Assembly (NCBI GenBank): GCA_016744705.1
Contig: JADGDU010000005.1
Coordinates: forward strand, 67,762 to 131,761
DNA: 64,000 bases
Direction: 5' to 3'
From: Candidatus Krumholzibacteriia bacterium
GTDB lineage: Bacteria; Krumholzibacteriota; Krumholzibacteriia; LZORAL124-64-63
Part shown: positions 8,171-16,971 of the stretch, one piece after another
Position numbering within the stretch: position 1 is the stretch's first letter
Layout: each line of letters starts with the position of its first letter
Notes under the pieces: model-generated
What the model was told of the DNA's origin: nothing
The model's input: only the letters and a program-made list of their open reading frames with translations
Database searches by the model: none
Made by a program: the position numbers and the translations under genes

Positions 8171-9310
8171 ATGGACATTAAAAAAATCTTAAAAGAAATG
8201 ATTAACCGTGGAGCTAGCGATCTCCACCTTAAAGTGGCCACGCCTCCGGTGTTGAGGATCAACGGAACCTTGGTTCAGGCAGAGTACACGCCCCCTTCGG
8301 TCCAGGATATGGTCTCTATGGCTCAGCAAATTTTGACCCCCGCCCAGCGCGAAATTTTTGAAAATACCAGGGAAATCGATTTTGCATTTGGGGTACCGGG
8401 TGTCGCACGTTTTCGTGCCAATTTTTATGTGCAGCGAGGCAGTGTGGCCATGGTTTTCCGCCACGTCCCGGTGGAGATTAAAAGCACCGAAGATTTGGGA
8501 TTACCGCCGGTTGTAAAAACTTTGGCCATGAAACCACGGGGGCTCATCCTCGTTACGGGTACTGTGGGCAGTGGAAAAAGCACCACATTGGCATCCATCG
8601 TGGATATCATCAACCGCGATTCTGCCCGGCATGTGATCACCATTGAGGACCCCATTGAATTCCTGCACCGTGATAGGCGCAGCATCATTAGTCAGCGAGA
8701 AATCGGTTGTGACACTAGCAGTTACGCCGATGCATTAAAGCATGTACTGAGGCAGGATCCGGACGTCATCCTCATTGGAGAGATCCGTGATGCGGAGAGT
8801 ATGAAAATTGCCCTGACAGCTGCCGATACCGGGCACTTGGTTTTGAGCACGATGCACACCATCGATGCCACCCAGACTATCAGCCGCATCATTTCTTTTT
8901 TCCCGCCTCACCAACACCAGGAAATCAGATTCCTGCTGGCGTCCTCATTACAGTCTGTGGTTTCCCAGCGTTTGGTTGCCGATGCTGAAGGTTTGAATCG
9001 TTTCGTGGCAGCGGAAATCCTGATTGCCACCAGCACGATCAGGGATTACATCCGGGAACCTGAAAAAACAGTGATGATTCGGCAGGCCATCCAGGAAGGG
9101 TTTGTGCAATATCAAATGCAAACCTTCGACCAGGCTCTAATGCAGCTTTATAAAGAGGGAAAAGTTTCCCTGGAAGATGCCACCCACAACAGCAGTAATC
9201 CCCATGAATTTGCTCTGCGTGTCAAAGGCATTCAAGCCAGCAGTGACACCTCCTGGGAGCGGTTTGAAGACGGTGGGGGCGTTACGGAAGAGAAATTTTC
9301 CAAGATTTGA
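8171..9310 (+). CDS. pilT: PilT/PilU-type twitching motility ATPase
   Basis: A 379-residue hexameric ATPase of the type IV pilus retraction class. N-terminal PAS-like region: ASDLHLKVATPPVLRINGTL. The Walker A motif is GTVGSGKST (about residue 135). The Asp box has ITIEDPIEF, the Walker B region DPDVILIGEIRDAE, and the His box GHLVLSTMHT. The AIRNLIRE motif of canonical PilT is degenerate here (TIRDYIREPEK). The protein continues about 20 residues beyond the usual end. Retraction ATPases power pilus disassembly at the inner membrane. No other pilus genes are in the window, and the gene sits between accB and accC with its own flanking terminators, so it appears to be a separate transcription unit. 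Confidence 0.85.
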   Translation: MDIKKILKEMINRGASDLHLKVATPPVLRINGTLVQAEYTPPSVQDMVSMAQQILTPAQREIFENTREIDFAFGVPGVARFRANFYVQRGSVAMVFRHVPVEIKSTEDLGLPPVVKTLAMKPRGLILVTGTVGSGKSTTLASIVDIINRDSARHVITIEDPIEFLHRDRRSIISQREIGCDTSSYADALKHVLRQDPDVILIGEIRDAESMKIALTAADTGHLVLSTMHTIDATQTISRIISFFPPHQHQEIRFLLASSLQSVVSQRLVADAEGLNRFVAAEILIATSTIRDYIREPEKTVMIRQAIQEGFVQYQMQTFDQALMQLYKEGKVSLEDATHNSSNPHEFALRVKGIQASSDTSWERFEDGGGVTEEKFSKI

Positions 9311-9337
9311 TCCTCCAAACAAATTGAGATGATAAGA

Positions 9338-9368
9338 AAAATGGTCGCCCAGGCGGCCATTTTCTCTT
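9338..9368 (+). terminator. Terminator after pilT
   Basis: An 11-bp stem, AAAATGGTCGC with GCGGCCATTTT (one G-T pair), closes a four-base CCAG loop. The 3' arm ends in TTTT and is followed by CTCTT. The A-rich left arm could also let it act on the opposite strand, though no minus-strand gene ends here. Confidence 0.75.
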
Positions 9369-9493
9369 GATATTGCAGGCAAGTGAGGCCAAAATATGGC
9401 AACTCACTCTCTAAGGGTGCCATCCAGCAAATCACACGTCCAGGAATGCCTTGGCTTCCTGTGCGGTTTTACGCTTTCTGACAGGATGTCTGC

Positions 9494-10876
9494 ATGTTTA
9501 AGAAGATTCTTATTGCCAATCGGGGCGAAATTGCCCTGCGTATTATGCGTGCCTGCCGTGAACTTGGTATTCAAAGCGTGGCCATTCACAGCCTTGCCGA
9601 CGCTGACAGTCTCCATGTGAAATATGCCGATGAATCCGTATGTGTTGGAAAGAATTCCAGTGCCGACAGTTATCTGCGCATTCCCAATATCATTGCCGCT
9701 GCTGAAATCACAGGGGCCGAAGCCATTCATCCGGGATACGGATTCCTGGCTGAAAATGCCGAATTTGCCCAAATCTGTGAAGACAACGGCTTCACCTGGA
9801 TTGGCCCTTCCGGCCAGGTCATCGATATGATGGGTGATAAAGCCACGGCCAAAACCAAGGCTAAGGAAGCCAATTGTCCTGTAGTGCCAGGCACTGGTCT
9901 GGTTGATACAGTTGAGGATGCTGTGCTGGCGGCAGTGGAAATTGGCTATCCGGTGATCATCAAAGCCACCGCTGGCGGCGGCGGCAAGGGCATGCGCGTG
10001 GCCTGGGATGAAGATGAAATGCGCACCAATTATGTGGCTGCCCGCACCGAAGCCGGTGCTGCTTTTGTCAGTGATGCCGTCTATATCGAAAAGTACATGG
10101 TTAATCCCCGCCACGTGGAAGTCCAGCTTATGGGCGACAATGACGGCACCGTAATCCACTTCGGCGAACGCGATTGCTCAGTGCAGCGACGCCATCAAAA
10201 ACTCATTGAAGAAGCACCCTCGCCTGCGGTGGATGAAGAGCTTCGCCAGCGCATGGGGGAGGCGGCTGTGCGTTTGGCCAAAGCGGTGAATTACACCAGC
10301 GCCGGCACGGTTGAATTTCTGCTCACCGAGAGTGGAGATTTTTACTTCATGGAGATGAATACCAGAATTCAGGTGGAGCATCCCGTGACTGAAATGGTGA
10401 CTGGTGTCGATCTGATGAAATGGATGATCCGGGTGGCAGCCGGTGAAAAGTTTGATTTCACCCAAGAGGATATCAAAGTTCAGGGCCATTCCATCGAATG
10501 CCGCATCAATGCGGAAAACCCTGAGCGTAATTTCATGCCCTGTCCTGGGCGTGTTTTCTATTATCACGCCCCAGGTGGACCTGGTGTGCGGGTTGATACT
10601 CATGTTTATTCCGACTATATGGTTCCCCCTTATTATGACTCCTTATTGGCAAAGATTATCACCCATGGCAAAGATCGTGAGGAAGCTGTCGCAAGGATGC
10701 GAAGGGCCCTGAGTGAGTGTGTATTTGAAGGCCTGCCCACGAGCACGCCGTTCCACCTCGAGGTGCTGGACAATCCTGTTTTCCTGAAAGGGAAGGCCAC
10801 GACGAGTTTCCTGGAAGAGGAATTGTCTCATCTGCAGGAGGGCTTGCGTGTCAGGGCGAAAACCGAAGAAGCGTAA
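9494..10876 (+). CDS. accC: Acetyl-CoA carboxylase, biotin carboxylase subunit
   Basis: AccC carboxylates the biotin of BCCP using bicarbonate and ATP. The 460-residue length is standard. The N-terminal domain starts [20 protein letters not shown] and the ATP-grasp glycine-rich loop is [12 protein letters not shown]. The conserved [23 protein letters not shown], and [17 protein letters not shown] blocks (Glu and Arg of the active site) are all intact. The final residues overlap the ftsK start by 29 bases. Being separated from accB by a pilT-like gene is unusual. Confidence 0.96.
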   Translation: MFKKILIANRGEIALRIMRACRELGIQSVAIHSLADADSLHVKYADESVCVGKNSSADSYLRIPNIIAAAEITGAEAIHPGYGFLAENAEFAQICEDNGFTWIGPSGQVIDMMGDKATAKTKAKEANCPVVPGTGLVDTVEDAVLAAVEIGYPVIIKATAGGGGKGMRVAWDEDEMRTNYVAARTEAGAAFVSDAVYIEKYMVNPRHVEVQLMGDNDGTVIHFGERDCSVQRRHQKLIEEAPSPAVDEELRQRMGEAAVRLAKAVNYTSAGTVEFLLTESGDFYFMEMNTRIQVEHPVTEMVTGVDLMKWMIRVAAGEKFDFTQEDIKVQGHSIECRINAENPERNFMPCPGRVFYYHAPGGPGVRVDTHVYSDYMVPPYYDSLLAKIITHGKDREEAVARMRRALSECVFEGLPTSTPFHLEVLDNPVFLKGKATTSFLEEELSHLQEGLRVRAKTEEA

Positions 10877-13280
10877 TAGCAAAAAATCTCAACCCTGGTA
10901 CCAGGCCGGATGGCTTAGCGGATTGCTGTTGGTGTCTATTGCCGCCTTTTTGGGCTTGTCTCTGATTGGCGGCGTGGGCTCCTGGTGGTTGTTCAGCGAT
11001 GGTGAATCGGTACAGTTCTTTGATGCGAACCATCCCGGTGGCATCATCGGCTCGCCTTTAAGCGTTATTCTACATCTGGTTTTTGGTGAAATCTGGGTTT
11101 GGTTTTTTCCTCTCTTTCTGGCGGCTACCGGGGTGGCTTATCTGCTGGGGAGACCAGCGATCATCCGACCCTGGATTCTACGGGCCATTCCTTTATGGCT
11201 TGTGACGACCAGTTGGTTGGCCCAATCCGGACTAGGTCTGGCCTTGGAAACCCGCACACGCCTGGGAGGCGCTGTGGGATATTATGTGGCCTTGGGTTTC
11301 GAGCGTTTGTTTGGTGTCCTGGGCAGTATCATTTTTCTTTCACTGCTGCTTCTTCTGGCCGTTGTCTTTATTTTCAAACCTTGGCTGGGTTGGTTGCTCC
11401 CCCTGGTGGCTTCAGTTGGGCAGGCCTTGATTCAGGGGCTGCGCGGGTTGGGGCAATTGATGCTGTGGCCTGTGCACGCTATTCAGGATGTGATGGAAGA
11501 CCTTGGCCAACGCCTGGAAGAGAGAAAATCAAACCGGGCACAGGAAAAAGCCCAGCGGGATGAGCAGCGAGCGGAAGCCGAAGAACAAAAGCATGCTTCT
11601 GCTGACTCCACCATTGAAGAAGAACAAACGAAATTACCCCGCCGACACCACAGCGCACCAGCTCCTGACGTTGTTGCTGAAGCTGCGCCGGTGGAGTCAG
11701 AACCTGTCACTGATGAACTGGTTCTGGCAGGAGCGTCCGGGGAATTTATGGGCGACGGCGAAGCCCCGGGGCCCAGTGGTGAATCTGATCAGGCTTCTGC
11801 GGTGACCAAGAAGAAGAAACCCAAAAAAATTAAGGGTCCCATCATTCTGCCCAGCGTGGAATTGCTGACTCCCGCAGATCCCGACAGCATCACCATCTCC
11901 ACTGAGGAGATGGATGCTTCGGCGGACCTTTTGGAAAACACTCTGCGTAGTTTTGGGGTGGAAGGTCAGGTTAAGGATGTGCGCCCGGGTCCGGTGGTGA
12001 CGACATTCGAATTCCAGCCCGGTCATGGTATCCGGGTCAACCAAATTGTCCAGCGCAGTGATGATCTGGCCTTGGCTATGCGTGCCCGTTCCATCCGCAT
12101 GGAAGCACCCATCCCAGGCAAGGCGGCCGTGGGAATTGAAATCCCCAATAATGTGGCCAGAATGGTTCGCCTGCGGGAAGTGCTGGAGCTTCTGGGCCCC
12201 GAAAAGCGCAAACCCTTGCAGGTTGTTCTGGGGAAGGACGTGGTGGGTCGTCCGGTATCCATCGACATAGCGGCGCTGCCGCACCTTCTGGTGGCTGGTA
12301 GCACGGGCAGTGGAAAATCTGTTTGTCTCAATGCCATCATCAGCAACTTGTTGTTGACCAATGATGCCAGCACCCTGCGCATGGTCATGATTGACCCCAA
12401 AATGCTGGAGATGAATGTCTACAATGGCATTCCGCACCTGCTACTGCCCGTAGTTACAGACCCCAAAGAGAGCCTCAAAGCCCTGCAGTGGATGGTGGCG
12501 CAAATGGAATACCGCTACCGCACCATGGCCAAATATTCAGTGCGGAATATCCAGCAGTACAACGATAAAATTGCCAAGGGCGAAGTGACGGACGAAGCCG
12601 GGGAACTTGTAACCGAGCCAATGCCCTTTTTCCTGACTATTGTAGATGAGCTGGCCGATCTTATTTTGCAGCTGGGAAAAGACCTGGAAGATTTGATCAC
12701 CCGTCTGGCCCAAAAAGCCAGAGCCGTGGGAATCCACCTCATTCTGGCCACCCAGCGACCCAGTGTGGATGTACTCACCGGTGTGATCAAAGCCAATATC
12801 CCTTGCCGAATCGCCTTCCGGGTGATTCAGGCCAACGATTCCCGCACCATTCTCGACACCAAGGGTGCAGAGCAACTGCTGGGTCATGGTGATATGCTTT
12901 ATTTGCAACCGGGTCGTGCACTGCCTGTGCGTGTGCACGGTTCGTTTATTGATGTTGATGAGTGCGAAGCCGTGGTGGCTCACTGGCTCCAATACAGCGG
13001 CAGCACCGATGAAATCAGCCTGAATGAGAAGCCTGAAGGCGGACTCATGCACACCGGTGAAGATGATCTTTACGATTCGGCTGTGCGCATTGTGGTCCAG
13101 CATCAGAGTGGTTCCACCTCTTTGCTGCAACGCCGATTGCGCATTGGCTATACCCGTGCCGGCCGCCTGATGGATATGCTTGAAGAATCTGGAGTGGTGG
13201 GGCCCTTCACTGGCAGCAAAGCCAGGGATGTGCTGATCGGTCCGGAAGATTTACCCGATGCCCACGAAGGGGAAGGTTAA
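10848..13280 (+). CDS. ftsK: DNA translocase FtsK/SpoIIIE
   Basis: FtsK is anchored at the division septum and pumps DNA so that chromosome dimers are resolved and termini segregated. The 810-residue protein begins with a basic stretch and four hydrophobic segments (about residues 20-180). A charged, Glu/Ala-rich linker (200-330) follows, then the motor: alpha domain near 340-430, Walker A GSTGSGKS (about 484), Walker [12 protein letters not shown] and the ATQRPSVDV block. A winged-helix gamma domain with [21 protein letters not shown], which reads KOPS-like sites, closes the protein. The GTG start at 10848 lies inside the end of accC and may couple translation. The linker is much shorter than that of E. 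coli FtsK. Confidence 0.94.
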   Translation: MSGRKPKKRNSKKSQPWYQAGWLSGLLLVSIAAFLGLSLIGGVGSWWLFSDGESVQFFDANHPGGIIGSPLSVILHLVFGEIWVWFFPLFLAATGVAYLLGRPAIIRPWILRAIPLWLVTTSWLAQSGLGLALETRTRLGGAVGYYVALGFERLFGVLGSIIFLSLLLLLAVVFIFKPWLGWLLPLVASVGQALIQGLRGLGQLMLWPVHAIQDVMEDLGQRLEERKSNRAQEKAQRDEQRAEAEEQKHASADSTIEEEQTKLPRRHHSAPAPDVVAEAAPVESEPVTDELVLAGASGEFMGDGEAPGPSGESDQASAVTKKKKPKKIKGPIILPSVELLTPADPDSITISTEEMDASADLLENTLRSFGVEGQVKDVRPGPVVTTFEFQPGHGIRVNQIVQRSDDLALAMRARSIRMEAPIPGKAAVGIEIPNNVARMVRLREVLELLGPEKRKPLQVVLGKDVVGRPVSIDIAALPHLLVAGSTGSGKSVCLNAIISNLLLTNDASTLRMVMIDPKMLEMNVYNGIPHLLLPVVTDPKESLKALQWMVAQMEYRYRTMAKYSVRNIQQYNDKIAKGEVTDEAGELVTEPMPFFLTIVDELADLILQLGKDLEDLITRLAQKARAVGIHLILATQRPSVDVLTGVIKANIPCRIAFRVIQANDSRTILDTKGAEQLLGHGDMLYLQPGRALPVRVHGSFIDVDECEAVVAHWLQYSGSTDEISLNEKPEGGLMHTGEDDLYDSAVRIVVQHQSGSTSLLQRRLRIGYTRAGRLMDMLEESGVVGPFTGSKARDVLIGPEDLPDAHEGEG

Positions 13281-13287
13281 CCCTGAG

Positions 13288-14796
13288 ATGAATAAAAGGT
13301 CCGATCATAAAATCTATTGCGCCACTTTGGGGTGTGATAAAAACCTGGTAGACTCAGAAGCTTTGCTGGGACGATTCGCCCTCCAGGGTGTGAATGCCGT
13401 CAACGATTTGGATGAAGCTGATATCTGGGTGCTCAACAGCTGTGGTTTCATTGATGCTGCTCGCAGTGACAGTGAAGAAACGCTTCAATCACTCATTGAT
13501 TATAAAACCACCCAAACCCTTGTGGTTTGCGGCTGTTGGTCTCAGGAGCACGGAGATGAAATCCAGGAAAAATTTCCTGGTGTAGATGTGGTGGCTGGTG
13601 TGGGACAGTTCGACAGGGTCGTGGCGGCCTGTCTTGGACTGGAAGATGAAACCAAACCCGCCCCTTCATCTGCACCCGTGGCGGCTTTTCCCATGGCTGG
13701 TCAACCCATAGTCTCGCCTCCCATGGAAGCCAATTACACGGGACTGATTGACCGCCCTTTACTGACTCCCGGGCACATGGCTTTTGTGAAAATCGGTGAA
13801 GGCTGCAACTGCAATTGCACTTTCTGCCGAATTCCCATGATTCGCGGACGCCAGATGAGCCGTCCCATCGAAGAATTGGTTCGCGAGGTCCAGGGACTGG
13901 TGGGACGAGGAGTGACAGAAATCCAGCTGGTGAGTCAGAATACCAGCGATTTTGGCCGCGATACTGGTGAGAAATTGCTGGATTTGGTGACCGCCCTTAA
14001 TAAAATTGATGGATTACGGAACATCCGCCTCCTGTATTTGTATTCCGGGTTAGTCTCTACGGATGATCTTTTGCGATTGTTGGATCTGGAGAAAGTGGCA
14101 CGCTATCTGGAGCTACCCATCCAGCATGCCTCACCACGGATTTTGAAAGCCATGAAAAGGCCAGGAGGAAGCAAGTCTTCTCCCGAATTTTTCAAAACTT
14201 TGCGCCGACATCACCCGGAACTTGTTTTGCGCTCAACGGCGTTGCTAGGGTTTCCCGGTGAAGAAGAGGAGGATCTGGAAATTTTGGCCGACTTCCTGGC
14301 TGAAGTGGAATTTGACCACTTGGGTACCTACCGTTATTCTCCGGAGCTGGGAACAGCCGCGGCCGACCTTCCGGACCGTGTGCCCAATGAAGTGATTTTT
14401 GATCGCGAAGCCATCATCATGGATTTGCAGGCGGATATCGCCCAGCGCCGGCAGAGTTCCCGGCTGGGTAAGATATTTGATGTGGTGGTCGATAAAATTA
14501 TCGATCCTTCCCATGAGGACTCGGCCGATGATGTGGAAGTTTTACGTTCTTTGAGCGACGCCCACTGGTTGGATGCTGCCGAAAGTTCCAAGCCCTGGAA
14601 TTTGGTGGAGAATGCCGGACCTGTGGCCATCGCCCGGAGTTATCATTACGGATACGACCTCGATGGCGTGGTTCTGATGCCGGGACGGAATCTGAAACCT
14701 GGACAATGGTTGCCGGCCGAATTCCGTGCAGCCACATCCTACGATACCTGGGCTCTGCCATGTAGCAGTGCTCAAAAAATTGAAGGGCCCCAATAA
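13288..14796 (+). CDS. rimO: Ribosomal protein S12 methylthiotransferase RimO
   Basis: RimO is a two-cluster radical-SAM enzyme that adds a methylthio group to an aspartate of ribosomal protein S12. The N-terminal domain has the three cluster cysteines in LGCDKNLVDSE, NSCGF and CGCW. The radical-SAM motif is C-NCN-C-TF-C (CxxxCxxC) near residue 170, and a TRAM-like domain ends the protein. GCDKNLVDSE is the RimO-type signature rather than MiaB's. At 502 residues it exceeds the usual 430-450, with a Pro/Ala-rich insert of about 40 residues between the first domain and the SAM barrel. I chose ATG 13288 because family similarity begins there; ATG 13258 would overlap ftsK by 23 bases. Confidence 0.9.
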   Translation: MNKRSDHKIYCATLGCDKNLVDSEALLGRFALQGVNAVNDLDEADIWVLNSCGFIDAARSDSEETLQSLIDYKTTQTLVVCGCWSQEHGDEIQEKFPGVDVVAGVGQFDRVVAACLGLEDETKPAPSSAPVAAFPMAGQPIVSPPMEANYTGLIDRPLLTPGHMAFVKIGEGCNCNCTFCRIPMIRGRQMSRPIEELVREVQGLVGRGVTEIQLVSQNTSDFGRDTGEKLLDLVTALNKIDGLRNIRLLYLYSGLVSTDDLLRLLDLEKVARYLELPIQHASPRILKAMKRPGGSKSSPEFFKTLRRHHPELVLRSTALLGFPGEEEEDLEILADFLAEVEFDHLGTYRYSPELGTAAADLPDRVPNEVIFDREAIIMDLQADIAQRRQSSRLGKIFDVVVDKIIDPSHEDSADDVEVLRSLSDAHWLDAAESSKPWNLVENAGPVAIARSYHYGYDLDGVVLMPGRNLKPGQWLPAEFRAATSYDTWALPCSSAQKIEGPQ

Positions 14797-14822
14797 AGAT
14801 GAGCCACCTTTTGAAGGAACAA

Positions 14823-15539
14823 ATGGATTCCCACAGAAACCCATGGCCGGTGGTTTTTCTTATGGCCTGTGTTGTTCTTCTGGCTGGGGGGCTTTTATTA
14901 CCTGAAAGCGCCACCGCCCAGGAGTCGACACTCACTCAGGCGCCCTCATCCCTTCCGGCTTCTGCCGAACCTGATACTGTGCGCAGTAATATTTGGCTCA
15001 CGGAAGCTCTGATGGCTGAGATTGCCGCTTCCAGCACTCGTGTCCTTCCCGGACCCGGTTCTGCCATCCAATTGATCCAGGAACAATTTACGGTTGAGGA
15101 TGACCTGTATGCCGGTGCGGTCGTTCGTGTTCTGGGTGGTATGGGATATGATGTTTATTTGGGATCGGATGATCCGGCCCAGCAGGCGGCCGTTGATTGC
15201 TTCTATTCCTATTCCGTACACGGGGTGGAATTGGCTTATCCCCAAGTAGGCCGCACTTTGGGTTTATGGCGGCGTTGGATTGACCGTGAATTACAGGTCA
15301 CCGTTCAAGTTAAAGTGACCATGGCCAATTCGGGGCGTCTGTTACTGAATGACCGCATCCAGCGGAGTTTCAGTGATCGTGTTCCTGATGATGCCTTTGA
15401 TCGGGTCGATTCCGACCTTTACCTTTTCTCTACCGCTGAAACATCTGAAAGTGGTTGGAAAGGGCGCATGGAAGAAATCGTTGTTCTGGGCACTTTGGCC
15501 GGGCTGGTTGCTGTCTATTTCGCCAACACAGGCGAGTAA
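14823..15539 (+). CDS. Exported protein of unknown function
   Basis: I do not recognise this 238-residue protein. A signal peptide is clear: a hydrophobic run VVFLMACVVLLAGGLLL followed by a likely cleavage after ATAQ. The mature part has a block with VLGGMGYDVYLG, then a beta-like region (VTVQVKVTMANSGRLLLNDRIQ). It ends in a second hydrophobic segment, VVLGTLAGLVAVYF, which could anchor it in a membrane. The start is ATG 14823, preceded by AAGGAAC; an in-frame ATG at 14799 is also open. It sits between rimO and bamD, 37 bases from the latter, so an envelope role is plausible but unproven. Confidence 0.65.
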   Translation: MDSHRNPWPVVFLMACVVLLAGGLLLPESATAQESTLTQAPSSLPASAEPDTVRSNIWLTEALMAEIAASSTRVLPGPGSAIQLIQEQFTVEDDLYAGAVVRVLGGMGYDVYLGSDDPAQQAAVDCFYSYSVHGVELAYPQVGRTLGLWRRWIDRELQVTVQVKVTMANSGRLLLNDRIQRSFSDRVPDDAFDRVDSDLYLFSTAETSESGWKGRMEEIVVLGTLAGLVAVYFANTGE

Positions 15540-15576
15540 TCTCTGAAAGACCGGGATTATACCCGGGGAGGATTTC

Positions 15577-16365
15577 GTGAAATTTAATTCCGCACACATT
15601 CGCATCATGGTCATCACTTGGGTGGCTGCCACTTCACTTATTTCGGTCCTGGTCCTTTCGGGCTGTGGCGCTGCCAATCCTTTTCCTTCGGGGACTTTTG
15701 AACGAGGCGAATTTTATAAGGAACATGATCGGTATCCTGAGGCCGTCAGTGCTTTGGAAGCTTTTGTGCGCCACAACCCCACCGATTCCCTGGCCGCTGA
15801 AGCCCAGTTTTTAAAGGGCGAAACCTACATGGAGATGGAAGAGTATCCTCTGGCTATTGTTGAATTCCAAATTCTCGCCAAGGATTACCCTACCAGTTCC
15901 CGGGTGGAAGATGCCATGTTCCAACAGGGCATGGGTTATTACCTTCAAGTGGGCAGAGTGGAGCGGGATATCACTGGAGCCCACGAGGCCCGTTTGCATT
16001 TTCTCAAATTCAGCCAGCTGTACCCTCAATCCGAACACATGGATGAAGTAATTTCCACCATGCAGGATATCAGCGATTTGATGGTTCTCAAGCGCTTGGA
16101 ACAAGCTCATGTTTTCCGCCAGTTAAAGAAACCCAATGCGGTGGTCATGATCTTGGGTGAGGTACTCGCTGATGAGGCCAACAGCCGCCTCCTGGATCGG
16201 GTGCTTTGGGAGCGGGGCCGGGCTGCAGAGAATGTCTTGAAGTACGATCTGGCCAAAGAGATGTTTGTTCGTCTGATTCGTGATTTCCCAGAAAGTGAAT
16301 ATCGGGACGATGCCACCGATGCTCTTGCCGAATTAGAGGAGTACTTCCCTGAGGAAGAAGGTTAG
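15577..16365 (+). CDS. bamD: Outer membrane assembly lipoprotein BamD-like
   Basis: A 262-residue lipoprotein with a hydrophobic signal and lipobox VLSGC (Cys about residue 30). A run of TPR units follows (FERGEFYKEHDRYPEAVSALEAF; FLKGETYMEMEEYPLAIVEF; DAMFQQGMGYYLQ), the architecture of BamD, which docks onto BamA and helps insert beta-barrel proteins in the outer membrane. Two more C-terminal TPR-like units (LKYDLAKEMFVRLI) complete the usual five. The start is GTG 15577 with GGAGG nine bases upstream. It could be another TPR lipoprotein, but the order of motifs and length favour BamD. bamA lies about 13 kb downstream. Confidence 0.82.
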   Translation: MKFNSAHIRIMVITWVAATSLISVLVLSGCGAANPFPSGTFERGEFYKEHDRYPEAVSALEAFVRHNPTDSLAAEAQFLKGETYMEMEEYPLAIVEFQILAKDYPTSSRVEDAMFQQGMGYYLQVGRVERDITGAHEARLHFLKFSQLYPQSEHMDEVISTMQDISDLMVLKRLEQAHVFRQLKKPNAVVMILGEVLADEANSRLLDRVLWERGRAAENVLKYDLAKEMFVRLIRDFPESEYRDDATDALAELEEYFPEEEG

Positions 16366-16367
16366 AT

Positions 16368-16946
16368 ATGGCTTTGGCTGTTTTGGGTGGGTCCTTTGAT
16401 CCTGTCCACAGCGGTCATGTGGCCATGGTGCGGCACGTGCTCGACAGTGGAGTGGTTCAAAAAATCCTGGTCATCCCCGCTGCCGTGTCTCCGTTCAAAT
16501 CTGGAACCAGTGCCCTGGCCGTACATCGTCTGGAAATGGCCCGTTTGGCATTTCAGTTTGGCGGCCAGGTTGAAATTGACGACCGGGAAATTCGGCGTGG
16601 AGGACCGTCCTATATGGTGGAGACTCTGGAGGAACTAAACAGAGAATACCCCGGGACTCCTTTAAACCTGATCATTGGTGCTGATAACGTACCCGATTTT
16701 TCCCTCTGGCACCGATCTGAAGATATTCTGAGCCTGGCCACTGTTTTGGTTCTGGGTCGGCATGGGCACCCGGAAAAGCTTCCAGATAGCCCTGCTTCTT
16801 CATTCGTCTACTTAAAAGGCTTTGACCAGCGGGTGTCATCCACGGTTATCCGTGCTATCTTGGCCAATGGTAGCGCTGTGGGGGATCTCATTCCTCCATC
16901 TGTATACCAGTACATTCGGGATAACGATCTCTACTCTGAAACCTGA
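16368..16946 (+). CDS. nadD: Nicotinate-nucleotide adenylyltransferase
   Basis: NadD adenylylates nicotinate mononucleotide to deamido-NAD, the step shared by de novo and salvage NAD synthesis. The 192-residue protein starts with the nucleotidyltransferase motif GGSFDPVHSGH, has PSYMVETLEEL and the LIIGADNVPDFSLWH block that recognises the nicotinate moiety. It ends with the ISSTxIR-like VSSTVIRAIL motif. It begins three bases after bamD and overlaps the apparent upstream extension of polA, which is why the shorter polA start is chosen. nadB, an earlier step of the same pathway, is at 39578. Confidence 0.93.
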   Translation: MALAVLGGSFDPVHSGHVAMVRHVLDSGVVQKILVIPAAVSPFKSGTSALAVHRLEMARLAFQFGGQVEIDDREIRRGGPSYMVETLEELNREYPGTPLNLIIGADNVPDFSLWHRSEDILSLATVLVLGRHGHPEKLPDSPASSFVYLKGFDQRVSSTVIRAILANGSAVGDLIPPSVYQYIRDNDLYSET

Positions 16947-16971
16947 TTTCCGCATATGGGAAGGATTCACC

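Noticed and set aside
16822..16971. Upstream extension of polA
   Set aside because: Would overlap nadD by 125 bases and precedes the conserved N-terminus; TTG 16972 has a good ribosome site.
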